Notes: a model not told the origin generated them from the sequence alone. Positions 23,442-35,388 are shown, counted from the stretch's first letter. The stretch: 64,000 nucleotides of DNA from DATJFQ01 sp035495555 (GCA_035495555.1 DATJFQ010000043.1:1-64000), one strand, 5' to 3'. Numbers and translations: made by a program.

Positions 23442-26400
23442 TCAACTTCCACCACCCTTCACCCGCCGCCCCGTCGTAGGAGGCGGAGGTTCTTTCATCA
23501 AGCGGTTCGTCGGCTGAGCGGCCAGCATCTTCAGCGCTTCCTGCACGGCGCGCTCGAGCTGCGGGTCGTGGCCCGCGATGACGTCCTTCGGCCAGTTCTC
23601 GACGTCCACATCCGGCGATACCCCGACGTTCTCGACCGCCCACTTGCCGTCGCGGTCGAAGAAGCCGCCGCGCGGCGCGATCATCGAGCCGCCGTCGACG
23701 AACGGCGGCGTGTCGGCCGTGTGCACAAGCCCGCCCCACGTGCGTTTGCCGACGAGCAGGCCGATCTTGCGCCGCTTGAACATATAGGGCATCAGGTCGC
23801 CGCCGGAGCCGGCCATCTCGTTGATGATCATCACCTTCGGTCCCCAGATACCCGCGGCGGGACTCGTGAACGGGACCCGATCGCCGGCCACGTTGTTGAA
23901 GTAGCCGTCGAAGTCGCGCTGCAGCGCGTCGACGATATAGTCGGCCGCCGAGCCGCCTCCGTTGAACCGCTCGTCGACGACCGCGCCCTGCTTGTTCTGC
24001 TGCGCGAAGTAGTAGCGGTTGAAGCTCGTATAACCCGGCTCACCCGTGTTCGGCAGATACACGTACGCAAGCTTTCCGTTCGACAGCTTGTCGACGAGCC
24101 GCCGATTGGCTTCCACCCAGGCGCGCGTGCGGAGCGCCTGCTCGTTCGCGACCGGCACCACGGTCACCTGGCGCGCCCCTTCGAGGGACGGCCGCTCGTT
24201 CACCGAGATCACCGTCTGCCGGTTCGCCGTGCCATCGAGCAGGCGGTAGATGTTGTCGGGCGCCTTCAGCTCGACGCCGTCGATCGCAACGATGTAATCG
24301 CCGGTGCTGACGGTCACGCCCGGCGCCGCGAGCGGCGCGCGCAGATCCGGGTTCCAGCTTTCGGTGTCGTAGATCCGCGAGATGCGATACCGGCCATTCT
24401 CGACCGCGAAGTCGGCGCCAAGCAGCCCCCCAATCGACGGCGGCACATCGGGCATGTCGCCGCCGCGCACGTACGAATGGCCGATCGCGATCTCCGCTCC
24501 CATCATGTCGAGCAGGTAATTGAGATCCGCACGGTGATTGACGTACGGCAGCAGTTGCCCGTATAGCTCGCGGTCCTTGTTCCAGTCCGTCCCGTGGAGG
24601 TTCGGAACATAGAGGTAGTCGCGCTGGTTGCGCCAGCCCTCGTTGAAGATCTGACGGAACTCTTCCTTCGGGTCGAGATACATGCGCAGCGACACGGCTA
24701 CCCTGCCGGTGCCGGGCTGCGGAGGTGTTTTGTCGGCATCGACCAGGAACAGCGACGGCCCGGCCGGCGCGCCGCCCGCTCCCGCCGCGCGGCCGCCGCG
24801 TCCGCCGCCGCCCGCCGTTCGATACAGCAGCTTCTTGCCGTCGGCGCTTACCGCGTAGTCTGCGACGCCGTTGACGAAGGTTGCCGCCCGCCGATCGCTG
24901 AGGCGATACCTGTGCAGGCTGCTGCCGCTGCCCCCGGGCGTGGTGTCGTCAGCACCCGTGCCGCCGGTCTCGAGATAGAACACGGTGCCGGCGACGCCGG
25001 GGCGCAGCTTCGAGTACTGCCGCACCGGCACGCCTGCAACCGAGATGATGCGGCGCGACAGACCGTCGAAGTCGATCTGCACGTTCGTGGCCGGACGCGG
25101 CGCGCGGTCCGGCTGCGCCGGTGCGGCGTTCGGATTCTGCTGCGCGTCCGCGCTCGTCGTGTCTGCAGTGCTCGACGCGTCCGGGGGCGGTGCGCCGCGT
25201 CCGCGCCCGCCGCCCTGTCCCCTGCCGTTCTGATCGCCTCGCCCGGGCGCGAAGGTGATGCCGTTGTCCTCATCGCTCTCGGGCAGCAGCGGGCTCGGCT
25301 CGTTTTTCTTCAGCACGGCCAGATACAGCCCGAACGTCTCGTTGTGATCGTACGACGTCATGTCGAGCCACTGCGACTTCAGGCCGAAGTCCGTCGACGC
25401 CAGGAACCACAGGTACTTGCCGCCCGCATCGAACACCGGCCAGACGGCGTCGGCGAGGCCGTCGGTCACCTGCTTCGATTCACCGGTTTCCACGTTGCTG
25501 ATGAAGATGGCGTGGTAGAGCGAATCGAGATGGCTCGAGTACGCGATCCATTTCGAGTCGGGACTCCACACCGGATCGACGGTGCGCTGCGGCACCATCC
25601 ATGGATCGGCTCCGACGATCTTCGCCTTGGCGCTCTCGACGTCGAGCACCCACACCTTCAGGTTCGTGTCGGTGTACACGATCTTCTTCGAGTCCGGCGA
25701 CCACGACGGCGTGTAGTAGTGCGTCGGGTGCTCGAGCGCGATCTCGCGCGGCGGCGTGAGGCCGCCCTGCGATTCGATCACGAGCTTGTACTCGCCCGAC
25801 TTGTCGCTGAAGTACGAGACGTACTTGCCGTCGGGCGACCACGCGGGATCGTGTTCCGCCGACGCGCTCGAGTGCGACAGGTTCCGCACGTCCCCCTTCT
25901 CGGCGGGAATCGTGAAGATCTCGCCGCGCGCCTCGACGAGCGCGCGCTTCCCCGTCGGTGAGAGCGCGAGGTTGGTCATGCGGCTGGTGACGTCCTCCCA
26001 TCGCGGCATCATCCAGGGGAAGTCGCCGTGCGCGGTGATGTTCACCACGTGTTCGCGGCCGGACTTCGGGTCGAGCTCGTGGATGTAGCCGGCCTGCTCG
26101 AACACCACGGCGCCGCCGCCCGCGTCCATCGTCTTCACGTCGAAATCGGCGAAGTTCGTGACCTGCGCGAGTTTTTTTGCCGTCGTGTCGAACGACCAGA
26201 CGTTGGCGACGCCGTCGCGATCGGAAATGAAGAACACGCTGTCGCCAACCCACACCGGATCCATGTCTTTCGAATCCGTCCACGGCGGCGTGGTCACATC
26301 CCATGTCCTGGTATCGGCAATCCAGATTGGACGGTTCTGCCCGCCGCGATAGTTGCGGCGTTCTTCGTCCCAGGAGTTGTTCATGCGGAAGGCGATGTGC

Positions 26401-26936
26401 GTCCCGTCAGGCGAAAACTTGCCCTGGTACGCACGCGGGAGGGGCAGCGGCTCGGCGATCCCGCCGCCGGCCGGAACCGTCCAGAATCGGGGCGCGCCGG
26501 TCGGCGCCGCCGTCGCGCGTGAGGACGTGAACACGACTGACTTGCCGTCGGGCGTCCAGCCCTGCACCGCATCCGCGCCGGGGTGCCATGTGAGCCGTGT
26601 GGGCTCGCCGCCTTCGGCGGGGACGACGTAGACGTCGACGTTGCCGGCGTACTCGCCGCTGAAGGCAATCGACTGGCCGTCAGGGGAGAAGTGCGGATTC
26701 GTGGTCTGCCCCTGAAAGCTCGTCAGCCGCCGCGCCGCGCCGCCCGCGCGATCCACGATCCAGATGTTGTTCGCGTACGCAAAGGCGATCTGCGTCGCGC
26801 TGATCGTCGGCATCCGCAGCAGCCGCGTCGCCGCGCCGTCGGCTGCGGCTCGCTCGACGAACGCGCCGGCCGCGCACAGCAGTCCCGCCACGCACAGGAA
26901 AAATCGTCGCACAACCCCTCCAGGAAATGAGCGCAT
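23442..26936 (-). CDS. Tricorn-protease-like S41 peptidase, exported
   Basis: 1164 residues from the ATG at 26,936. Signal peptide, then two TolB/tricorn propellers (repeated SPDGQSIAFSG, WSPDGKYVSYFSD, WSPDSKWIAYSS), an S41 core with a PDZ-like insert (VSTGDYIVAIDGVELKAPDN), and a C-terminal protease domain. Likely catalytic elements are the His in IGHSYVRGGD and the Ser in NEMAGSGGDLMPY, with GVSPDVDVENWP further on. Low-complexity linkers rich in Gly/Arg/Pro/Ala near residues 600-660 and 760-780 are additions. The role is broad degradation of peptides, here extracytoplasmic, unlike archaeal tricorn. Confidence 0.93.
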   Translation of the reverse strand: MRSFPGGVVRRFFLCVAGLLCAAGAFVERAAADGAATRLLRMPTISATQIAFAYANNIWIVDRAGGAARRLTSFQGQTTNPHFSPDGQSIAFSGEYAGNVDVYVVPAEGGEPTRLTWHPGADAVQGWTPDGKSVVFTSSRATAAPTGAPRFWTVPAGGGIAEPLPLPRAYQGKFSPDGTHIAFRMNNSWDEERRNYRGGQNRPIWIADTRTWDVTTPPWTDSKDMDPVWVGDSVFFISDRDGVANVWSFDTTAKKLAQVTNFADFDVKTMDAGGGAVVFEQAGYIHELDPKSGREHVVNITAHGDFPWMMPRWEDVTSRMTNLALSPTGKRALVEARGEIFTIPAEKGDVRNLSHSSASAEHDPAWSPDGKYVSYFSDKSGEYKLVIESQGGLTPPREIALEHPTHYYTPSWSPDSKKIVYTDTNLKVWVLDVESAKAKIVGADPWMVPQRTVDPVWSPDSKWIAYSSHLDSLYHAIFISNVETGESKQVTDGLADAVWPVFDAGGKYLWFLASTDFGLKSQWLDMTSYDHNETFGLYLAVLKKNEPSPLLPESDEDNGITFAPGRGDQNGRGQGGGRGRGAPPPDASSTADTTSADAQQNPNAAPAQPDRAPRPATNVQIDFDGLSRRIISVAGVPVRQYSKLRPGVAGTVFYLETGGTGADDTTPGGSGSSLHRYRLSDRRAATFVNGVADYAVSADGKKLLYRTAGGGGRGGRAAGAGGAPAGPSLFLVDADKTPPQPGTGRVAVSLRMYLDPKEEFRQIFNEGWRNQRDYLYVPNLHGTDWNKDRELYGQLLPYVNHRADLNYLLDMMGAEIAIGHSYVRGGDMPDVPPSIGGLLGADFAVENGRYRISRIYDTESWNPDLRAPLAAPGVTVSTGDYIVAIDGVELKAPDNIYRLLDGTANRQTVISVNERPSLEGARQVTVVPVANEQALRTRAWVEANRRLVDKLSNGKLAYVYLPNTGEPGYTSFNRYYFAQQNKQGAVVDERFNGGGSAADYIVDALQRDFDGYFNNVAGDRVPFTSPAAGIWGPKVMIINEMAGSGGDLMPYMFKRRKIGLLVGKRTWGGLVHTADTPPFVDGGSMIAPRGGFFDRDGKWAVENVGVSPDVDVENWPKDVIAGHDPQLERAVQEALKMLAAQPTNRLMKEPPPPTTGRRVKGGGS

Positions 26937-26949
26937 GCTAGCACGGGTA

Positions 26950-27037
26950 GAACTACACAACTTCCAATCTCGCAACGACTCGAGACGTCAACTCTCAATC
27001 TGCTTGTGTAGTTGGTAGTTGTGAAATTGTGTAGTTA
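26950..27037. repeat. TAGTTGTG-family intergenic element, copy D4
   Basis: Left arm AACTACACAACTTCCAATCT, core GACTCGAGACGTCAACTCTC, right arm CTTGTGTAGTTGGTAGTTGTG followed by AAATTGTGTAGTT. The core shares CTCGAGACG-x-CAACTC with D3. It lies between divergent starts (26,936 and 27,050), so it covers both promoter regions. Confidence 0.7.
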
Positions 27038-27049
27038 ACTCTTTAGCGA

Positions 27050-27937
27050 ATGCAGCCGCCGTCTCGGAAGTTCGGCCGCGGGGCGGCACGGCAAGTCGTC
27101 GTCGCCGTCATCGCCCTCATCGCCCTCGGCTATCTCGGTGCGATCGGGTACCTCGTCGCCAGCGAAACCTCCATCGTCTTCCGTGCGGACGTGCCGTTTG
27201 GCGCGCTGCGTCCCTCCGCGCCGTTCGAGCAGATCGAGCGGCGCCGTGCCGACGGGACGACGCAGATCACGTGGGTGATGCGGCACGACGCGGCCGCGGC
27301 GGGCCCATGGGTGGTGTTTTTCCACGGCAACGGCGCGCCGATTTCGTCGCGGCTCAACATCCTGCACTACGAACGGCTGCGGCAGCTCGGGCTCAACGTC
27401 ATCGCGCCTGAGTACCGCGGCTACGCCGGGACCGGCGGCATCCCGACCGAAGCCGGCGTCGAGCGCGACGGCCGGACGGCGTACGACTATCTCGTGCAGA
27501 CGCTGCACGTCCCGCCCTCCCGGATCGCGATCTTCGGATGGTCACTCGGGTCGGCAGTTGCGGTCGACGTCGCGTCGCACGTGCCGGCTGCGGCCGTGAT
27601 CCTCGAAGGTGCGCCCTCGTCGCTCGTCGACATCGGCCAGATCCGGTATCCGTTCATCCCGGTTCGCTGGCTGATGCGGAACCCGTTCGACTCGATGGCA
27701 AAGATCGGATCGGTGCACGCGCCGCTGCTCTTCCTCCACAGTCCTGATGACGCCGTCGTGCCGATCAGCGAAGGCCGCCGGCTGTTCGCCGCCGCGCCGG
27801 ACCCGAAGCAGTTCGTCGAGATCCGGGGCGGTCATGTCTATGCCGTCGAGCGCGATCCGCGGTTCTTCGACTACGTCCATCGATTTCTGGTTGCGCAACG
27901 GTTGCTGCCGGTCCAGCCGACAGCGGCGGGCCAGTAG
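27050..27937 (+). CDS. Membrane-anchored alpha/beta hydrolase (ABHD13/COG1073-like)
   Basis: 295 residues. One N-terminal membrane segment (VVVAVIALIALGYLGAIGYLV) anchors an alpha/beta hydrolase. Motifs: oxyanion region VVFFHGNGAP, nucleophile elbow GWSLGSAVA, acid in LHSPDDAVVP and His in RGGHVYAVER. These proteins are serine hydrolases of the BEM46/ABHD13 type acting on esters or thioesters; the true substrate is unknown. It is convergent with the ArfB gene 18 bases away. Confidence 0.88.
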   Translation: MQPPSRKFGRGAARQVVVAVIALIALGYLGAIGYLVASETSIVFRADVPFGALRPSAPFEQIERRRADGTTQITWVMRHDAAAAGPWVVFFHGNGAPISSRLNILHYERLRQLGLNVIAPEYRGYAGTGGIPTEAGVERDGRTAYDYLVQTLHVPPSRIAIFGWSLGSAVAVDVASHVPAAAVILEGAPSSLVDIGQIRYPFIPVRWLMRNPFDSMAKIGSVHAPLLFLHSPDDAVVPISEGRRLFAAAPDPKQFVEIRGGHVYAVERDPRFFDYVHRFLVAQRLLPVQPTAAGQ

Positions 27938-27955
27938 GAAGCCGCGGCCGCGGGG

Positions 27956-28375
27956 TTACTCGTCCGGGCGCACCGAGCGCTTGCGTTTGATGCTCGCGCG
28001 GCGCCGCTTCGCATCGAGCCGCCGCTCCTTCGACGCCTTCGTCGGGCGCGACTTCCTGCGGGCCTTCGGACGTACGAGCGCCCGGCGAATGAGGTCCGCC
28101 AGCCTCGAACGGGCGTCGTCGCGATTGGCCAACTGGGTACGCGCCGCACGGGCATCGATCACGAGAATGCCCTCCGCGGTAATCCGGTTGTGCGCGATGG
28201 CGCGCAGACGGTCGAGCACTTCGCTCGACAGTCCGGACCGCGCCAAATCGATGCGCAGTTCGACCGCTGTCGAGACCTTGTTCACGTTCTGCCCGCCCGG
28301 GCCCGACGAACGCACGAAGCGCTCGTCGATAGCGGCCTCGTCCACCAGAACGCCTCCGATCATTTCGAACGGCAT
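27956..28375 (-). CDS. arfB: Peptidyl-tRNA hydrolase ArfB (YaeJ), ribosome rescue
   Basis: 139 residues. The GGQ motif that hydrolyses peptidyl-tRNA on stalled ribosomes is at residues 27-29 (SSGPGGQNVNKVSTAVELR). The basic C-terminal tail (RPKARRKSRPTKASKERR ... KRRRASIKRKR) is the part that enters the empty mRNA channel in ArfB. Length fits ArfB and is too short for RF1/RF2. An internal ATG at 28,363 (MIGGVLVDE) is an equally possible start. It diverges from the metallo-beta-lactamase-fold gene. Confidence 0.92.
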   Translation of the reverse strand: MPFEMIGGVLVDEAAIDERFVRSSGPGGQNVNKVSTAVELRIDLARSGLSSEVLDRLRAIAHNRITAEGILVIDARAARTQLANRDDARSRLADLIRRALVRPKARRKSRPTKASKERRLDAKRRRASIKRKRSVRPDE

Positions 28376-28451
28376 GATGTTTCTGAATTGCCCGCGGGCG
28401 ATTTGTGACAAACACGGGGACGGACGACGAATCGCCGGTGCCGCACGCCCG

Positions 28452-28457
28452 TATACT
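28452..28457 (+). promoter_or_regulatory. Possible -10 box TATACT, 7 bases before ATG
   Basis: TATACT is followed by CGCAGCA and the ATG at 28,465. That spacing would place the transcription start on or next to the start codon, giving a leaderless mRNA. No ribosome binding site is seen upstream of this ATG. Confidence 0.35.
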
Positions 28458-28464
28458 CGCAGCA

Positions 28465-29538
28465 ATGCGATCGTGCGTTGCGCTCTTGTTCATCTTTCTG
28501 TCTTCGGTACCGACCCATGACCGGGCACCCGAACGCGCACGCTCACCGCGTCACGTCGAAATCGCGCCGGGCATTCACCTCTTCATCACCCCGCCATATG
28601 GCGACGTCGGTCTGGACGGCAACTCGGTGGCCATCCTCAGCGACGACGGCGTCGTCGTCTTCGACTCGAACGGCACGCCGGCGGGGTCGGCCGCTGTCCT
28701 CGAGGAAATCCGGAAGCTGACGCCGGCGCCGGTGCGGTACGTCGTGAATTCACATTGGCACTGGGACCACTGGTACGGAACGGAGACCTACGCGAAGGCG
28801 TTTCCTGGCGTCCACGTCGTCGCGCACCAGAAGACGCGCGAGATGATGACGGGCCCCGCGATTGAGTTCAACCGACCGGGTCTTGAAACGCAGCTCCCCG
28901 AGTACATCGCAGCACTGGCAACCCGCGCGGCCTCGGATCCGACGCTGCAGCCGCTCCTCGATATCGATCGGTTTTTCCTGGATCAAAAGACGCACGCAAA
29001 ACTGGTGATCCCCGATGTGACGTATTCGTCGGAGCTGCACCTCTACGTCGGGGGTCGCGAGATCCAGATCCGTCACGAAGACCGCGCGGTCACGCCTGGT
29101 GATACGTACATCTACCTGCCGAAGGAACAAGTGCTGCTCACGGGCGATCTGCTGGTGAATCCGATCGCGTTCGCCCTGAGCTGCTATCCGTCAGGATGGC
29201 TGAAGACGCTGGAGCGCCTTGACGCGCTCGATGTATCGGTGATCGTGCCCGGACACGGCGAGCCGCTCCACGACAAGGCCCTGCTGCATGCGCACATGGA
29301 CGCGATGCGCACGATGCTGGAAGTCGGCCGCTCGGCAAAGGCACGCGGACTCGATCCGGACCAGGCGCGGGGCGAAGCGATGGCACGGCTCCACGATGTC
29401 ATGGTGACGATGACCGGTGACGATCAGAAGCGCAATCAGGACTTCAAGGTCTATCTCGTCGACTGGTACATGCACCGTGTTTACGACGAACTGAACGGGG
29501 CGCTGACGGACGCGATCGCCCCGATCCCACGTCGCTGA
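28465..29538 (+). CDS. Metallo-beta-lactamase-fold hydrolase, exported
   Basis: 357 residues from the ATG at 28,465, which opens a signal peptide (MRSCVALLFIFLSSVPTHD). The zinc motif HxHxDH is present at 97-102 (NSHWHWDHW). Later ligands are in LLTGDLLVN and VIVPGHGEPL. The broad MBL superfamily includes lactamases, glyoxalases and lactonases; nothing here points to antibiotic resistance. A second ATG-like start at 28,405 would place a longer N-terminus before the signal peptide and was rejected. Confidence 0.88.
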   Translation: MRSCVALLFIFLSSVPTHDRAPERARSPRHVEIAPGIHLFITPPYGDVGLDGNSVAILSDDGVVVFDSNGTPAGSAAVLEEIRKLTPAPVRYVVNSHWHWDHWYGTETYAKAFPGVHVVAHQKTREMMTGPAIEFNRPGLETQLPEYIAALATRAASDPTLQPLLDIDRFFLDQKTHAKLVIPDVTYSSELHLYVGGREIQIRHEDRAVTPGDTYIYLPKEQVLLTGDLLVNPIAFALSCYPSGWLKTLERLDALDVSVIVPGHGEPLHDKALLHAHMDAMRTMLEVGRSAKARGLDPDQARGEAMARLHDVMVTMTGDDQKRNQDFKVYLVDWYMHRVYDELNGALTDAIAPIPRR

Positions 29539-29540
29539 TC

Positions 29541-29573
29541 AGCACCCCCACCCAGCACCGAGCACCCAGCACC
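29541..29573. repeat. GAGCACC-word array, copy E1
   Basis: Words AGCACC/CCAGCACC/GAGCACC repeat four to five times just after the metallo-hydrolase stop and lead directly into a GC hairpin. The same vocabulary appears at 58,107-58,150. Confidence 0.5.
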
Positions 29574-29592
29574 CCGCCGGCGAAGCCGGCGG
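29574..29592. terminator. Perfect 8-bp GC hairpin between convergent genes
   Basis: CCGCCGGC-GAA-GCCGGCGG lies 4 bases from the alcohol dehydrogenase stop and 36 bases past the metallo-hydrolase stop. It is symmetric, so it may serve both strands. No T-run is present. Confidence 0.5.
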
Positions 29593-29595
29593 ACT

Positions 29596-30765
29596 TCATG
29601 GTTTCATCACCACCTTCAGGCACTCGTCTTCCTTGTCGCGGAAGATCTCGTAGGCCGTCGGCGCGTCGCTCAGATTCATGCGATGCGTGATGATGAAGCG
29701 CGGATCGATGTCGCCGGCTTCGATGCGCTCGAGCAGCGGACGCATGTAGCGGTGCACGTGGGTCTGGCCGCTCTTGATCGTCAGCGATCGATTCACGATC
29801 GCGCCGATCGGGAACTTGTCCATGAACCCCCCGTAGACGCCCGCTATCGAGACGTGGCCGCCATTGCGCACGCACATGATGGCTTGCCGCAGCGCCGCGC
29901 CGCGCTCGGTTTCCATCATCATCATCGTCTTCGCCTTGTCGTAGACGTGCCAGGCGTTGGCGGCGTGCGCCTCCATGCCGACGGCATCGATGCATGCATC
30001 GGCGCCGCGGCCGCCGGTCATCTCGCGGATCGCGTCAAAGACGTCGGTCTCCTCGTAGTTGATCGTTTCGGCGCCGGCGCGTTCGCGCGCGACCCGCATC
30101 CGATAGTCGAATCGATCGATCGCAATCACGCGCTCGGCGCCGAGCATGTAGGCGCTCTTGATCGCAAACTGTCCGACCGGTCCGCAGCCCCACACCGCGA
30201 CGATGTCGCCGGGCTGGATGTTGCAGTTCTCGGCGGCCATGTAACCGGTTGGCAGGATGTCGGACAGGAACAACACCTGCTCGTCTTCGAGATGATCCGG
30301 CACTTTCAACGGACCGACATGCGCGTACGGCACGCGCACGTACTCGGCCTGCCCTCCCGCATACCCGCCCAGCATGTGCGAGTACCCGAAGATGCCGCAC
30401 GGCGAGTAGCCCCACAACTGCTCCGCCATCATCGCGTTGGGATTCGAGTTCTCGCACAGCGAGTACATCTCGCGTTCGCACATGGTGCAGTGGCCGCACG
30501 CGATGGGGAACGGCACGACCACGCGATCGCCCACCCGGAGATTGCTGACGGCGTCGCCGACCTCGACGACTTCACCCATGAACTCGTGCCCGAGCACGTC
30601 GCCGCGCTGCATCGTCGGGATGAAACCGTCGTAGAGATGTACATCCGAGCCGCAGATCGCCGTGCTCGTCACTTTGACGATCGCGTCGTGGGGATTGAGG
30701 ATCTGCGGGTCCGGAACGTTGCGAACCTGAATGTTCCTGGTGCCCATCCAGCATGTGGCCTTCAT
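29596..30765 (-). CDS. Zinc-dependent alcohol dehydrogenase (formaldehyde-dehydrogenase-like MDR)
   Basis: 389 residues. Medium-chain dehydrogenase with catalytic zinc Cys in CGSDVHLYDG and GHEFMGEV, and structural zinc cysteines in CGHCTMCEREMYSLCENSNP. The nucleotide-binding GCGPVGQFAIKSAYMLGAERVIAIDR is intact. The NPNAMM...GYSPCGIFGYSHMLGGYAGGQAEYVR insertion and overall length match the glutathione-independent formaldehyde dehydrogenase-like subgroup (FDH_like). Substrate is probably a small alcohol or aldehyde. Its ATG overlaps the stop of the SRPBCC gene by 4 bases, so they form an operon. Confidence 0.92.
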   Translation of the reverse strand: MKATCWMGTRNIQVRNVPDPQILNPHDAIVKVTSTAICGSDVHLYDGFIPTMQRGDVLGHEFMGEVVEVGDAVSNLRVGDRVVVPFPIACGHCTMCEREMYSLCENSNPNAMMAEQLWGYSPCGIFGYSHMLGGYAGGQAEYVRVPYAHVGPLKVPDHLEDEQVLFLSDILPTGYMAAENCNIQPGDIVAVWGCGPVGQFAIKSAYMLGAERVIAIDRFDYRMRVARERAGAETINYEETDVFDAIREMTGGRGADACIDAVGMEAHAANAWHVYDKAKTMMMMETERGAALRQAIMCVRNGGHVSIAGVYGGFMDKFPIGAIVNRSLTIKSGQTHVHRYMRPLLERIEAGDIDPRFIITHRMNLSDAPTAYEIFRDKEDECLKVVMKP

Positions 30766-31712
30766 CGGCGTCCTCCCGCGGCGCGCCGGCGGCTGCCCGC
30801 GTACGGTTGCGCCGGCTGAGACACACTCGAACTGCCGGGCGTCTGCGCGACCTCACCGGTTTCGATGAGGCTCTTCACACGCCGCAGGTCGTCATAGAGC
30901 TGCTGCCCCGGCTCTTCGCCAAAGAGCTTCGCGAACCACTTGCCCGCCTTCCCGCCCGGCGGGTCGTACTGCAGTCGAACCCGCAGCTCGGTACCGCGAT
31001 CGCCGGGTGCGGGCCTGAACTCCACGGTGCCGCTGTTGGGCACGTCCGCACGATCGAGCGATCGCCACGAGATCCGCTGCGGCGTGTCCTCGATCATCTC
31101 GGCATCCCACTCGATGCGCATCCCCGCAGGGCCGCACGCCACCCAGTGCGAAATGCGGCCGCCGAGCGGTTCGACCGACTCGAGATGCCGCATGAACCGC
31201 GGGAGATTGTCGAGCTGGCGCCAGAAACTGTAGACCTCATCAGGCGGTGCATTGATGGTGAACGTCTTCGATACGCGAATGCTCGTTCGCTGACGCGGCC
31301 GCAATTCCGTGACCTCCGCGCGTCCGTTCTCGCGACCGACGCGGCGCGCGGCCATCACATCCGCCATAAGGACGCCGCCCACCGAGGCCATTCCGATCGC
31401 GAGCTTCCGGCCGTCCGTGCGGTTGCCCTCGCGCAGGGCGGCTCCCATCGTCGCGAGATCCAGCACGTCGCCGGCGACACGCGTCCACAGCCACACCGCG
31501 TCGTCCGCACCGGAGCCGAGGATGGCGGTCCCGTTGGCGATCTCGCGCGCGCCGTACGCCCGCAGCAGGTTGCGCGTACGGTCGTCGTCCCGCACGCCGA
31601 TCAGTTGAGCCACGGATCCAGGTGCCGCGAGCTCTGCGAGACCCAGCCCGATGCTGAACCAGCCCAGCCCTTTCGCGAGCGCGCCATCAGCGGTCCCTTG
31701 CTGTACTCTCAT
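30762..31712 (-). CDS. SRPBCC (cyclase/dehydrase-like) membrane protein
   Basis: 316 residues from the ATG at 31,712, set by a strong AAGGAG. The N-terminal half carries weakly hydrophobic helices (GLGWFSIGLGLAELAAPGSVAQLIG and GMASVGGVLMADVMAARR). The C-terminal half is a SRPBCC/START-type fold (VSKTFTINAPPDEVYSFWRQLDNLPRFM ... GTVEFRPAPGDRGTELRVRLQYDPPGGK). This COG5637-like layout is common in soil bacteria next to zinc alcohol dehydrogenases, as here. Function is unknown, possibly hydrophobic ligand binding in stress tolerance. Confidence 0.85.
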   Translation of the reverse strand: MRVQQGTADGALAKGLGWFSIGLGLAELAAPGSVAQLIGVRDDDRTRNLLRAYGAREIANGTAILGSGADDAVWLWTRVAGDVLDLATMGAALREGNRTDGRKLAIGMASVGGVLMADVMAARRVGRENGRAEVTELRPRQRTSIRVSKTFTINAPPDEVYSFWRQLDNLPRFMRHLESVEPLGGRISHWVACGPAGMRIEWDAEMIEDTPQRISWRSLDRADVPNSGTVEFRPAPGDRGTELRVRLQYDPPGGKAGKWFAKLFGEEPGQQLYDDLRRVKSLIETGEVAQTPGSSSVSQPAQPYAGSRRRAAGGRR

Positions 31713-31782
31713 TGACACTCCTTCATATGAGACGGTCCGCGCGAACGTGTGCAATGCGCGATCCGTATATGAACGGTGAAAT

Positions 31783-34254
<2,472 letters not shown>

Positions 34255-34258
34255 CAAG

Positions 34259-34275
34259 CGCCGGCTTCGCCGGCG
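34259..34275. terminator. GC hairpin with TTC loop between convergent genes
   Basis: CGCCGGC-TTC-GCCGGCG, a 7-bp perfect stem starting 5 bases after the ADOP stop and facing the FMN oxidase stop at 34,312. The GCCGGC/TTC design matches the hairpin at 29,574. Confidence 0.45.
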
Positions 34276-34311
34276 GGTGCTTCGGGCTGGGGGCCTCGGG
34301 AGGGCGGCCGT

Positions 34312-35385
34312 TTATTGGGCGGTGACGGCGGATCGGTCGATTGACGCGATCGTCGGGCGGCCGGCAAGCGCCATCGCGAGGCGCAGTTCGTCGCGGAGCA
34401 GGGACAGCACCGCGCGTACGCCCTGCTCTCCATCGGCGGCGAGACCCCACAGATAGGCGCGGCCGATGAGTACGGCGCCGGCGCCCAGCGCGAGAGCTTT
34501 CAGCACGTCGGCGCCGCGACGGATGCCGCCATCCATGAGCACGTCGGCACGGCCGGCGACGGCGTCGGCGACTTCCGGCAGCGCCACGATCGATGGCGTC
34601 GCGTCGTCCAGTTGCCGGCCGCCGTGGTTCGAGACGATCACACCCGCCGCTCCGTGATCGACCGCGAGGCGTGCGTCCTCTGCCGTCAGGATGCCCTTCA
34701 GCACAATCGGCAGCTTCGTCAGCGAGCGCAGCCACGCGACGGCCTCCCACGTCAGCGAGGCATCGAACAGATCGTGCACGTAGGCCCCAAACGACGACGT
34801 CTCTCCCCACCGGGACGCGTCCGTCTTCAACGCCGCAAAGTTCGCGATGGACAGATGCTCTGGTAACGCAAACCGGTTGCGCACATCCCGCTCGCGACGG
34901 CCGAGGAGCGGCGTATCGACCGTCAGGACGAGCGCGCGGTATCCGGCCTGCTCCGCTCGCGCGACGAGGTCCCTGGTGACCTCACGATCCTTGTACACGT
35001 ACAGCTGAAACCAGAGCGGCCCGCTCGCCGCGGCAGCGATGTCCTCGAGCGTGCACGTGGAAAGCGTGCTTGCGACCATGAGCGTACCGGCGCCGCCCGC
35101 CGCACGCGCCGCCGCGCACTCCCCGTCGGCATGCGCGAGCCGGTTGAACGCCGTGGGCGCGAGCATGATCGGCATCCCGATCGAGTCCCCCAGCACCCGC
35201 GTCGCAAGATCGATGCGGCTTACGTCGACGAGCACGCGCGGCCGGATCAGGATGCGGCCGAACGCGCGGCAGTTCTCGGCGAGCGTCCGCTCATCACACG
35301 CGGCCCCGGCGTAGTACTCGAACGCCGCGTGTTCCATCCGCTCGCGCGCGGCCTTCTCGAAATCGTGCACGTTGATGCGATCCAT
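34312..35385 (-). CDS. FMN-dependent alpha-hydroxy-acid oxidase/dehydrogenase
   Basis: 357 residues. Family motifs: FEYYAGAACDE with the active-site Tyr near residue 24, IMLAPTAFNRLAH, WFQLYVYKDREVT, LTVDTPLLGRRERDVRN. The catalytic His-Arg segment SNHGGRQLD and the FMN phosphate loop DGGIRRGADVLKALALGA are also present. The protein oxidises a 2-hydroxyacid (lactate, glycolate or similar) to the 2-oxoacid; oxidase versus dehydrogenase cannot be told. It starts 3 bases after the S9 peptidase stop and is probably co-transcribed with it. Confidence 0.92.
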   Translation of the reverse strand: MDRINVHDFEKAARERMEHAAFEYYAGAACDERTLAENCRAFGRILIRPRVLVDVSRIDLATRVLGDSIGMPIMLAPTAFNRLAHADGECAAARAAGGAGTLMVASTLSTCTLEDIAAAASGPLWFQLYVYKDREVTRDLVARAEQAGYRALVLTVDTPLLGRRERDVRNRFALPEHLSIANFAALKTDASRWGETSSFGAYVHDLFDASLTWEAVAWLRSLTKLPIVLKGILTAEDARLAVDHGAAGVIVSNHGGRQLDDATPSIVALPEVADAVAGRADVLMDGGIRRGADVLKALALGAGAVLIGRAYLWGLAADGEQGVRAVLSLLRDELRLAMALAGRPTIASIDRSAVTAQ

Positions 35386-35388
35386 CGG

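Noticed and set aside
28465..29538. Antibiotic-resistance beta-lactamase
   Set aside because: HxHxDH only marks the broad metallo-hydrolase superfamily; no lactamase-specific motif or resistance context is seen.
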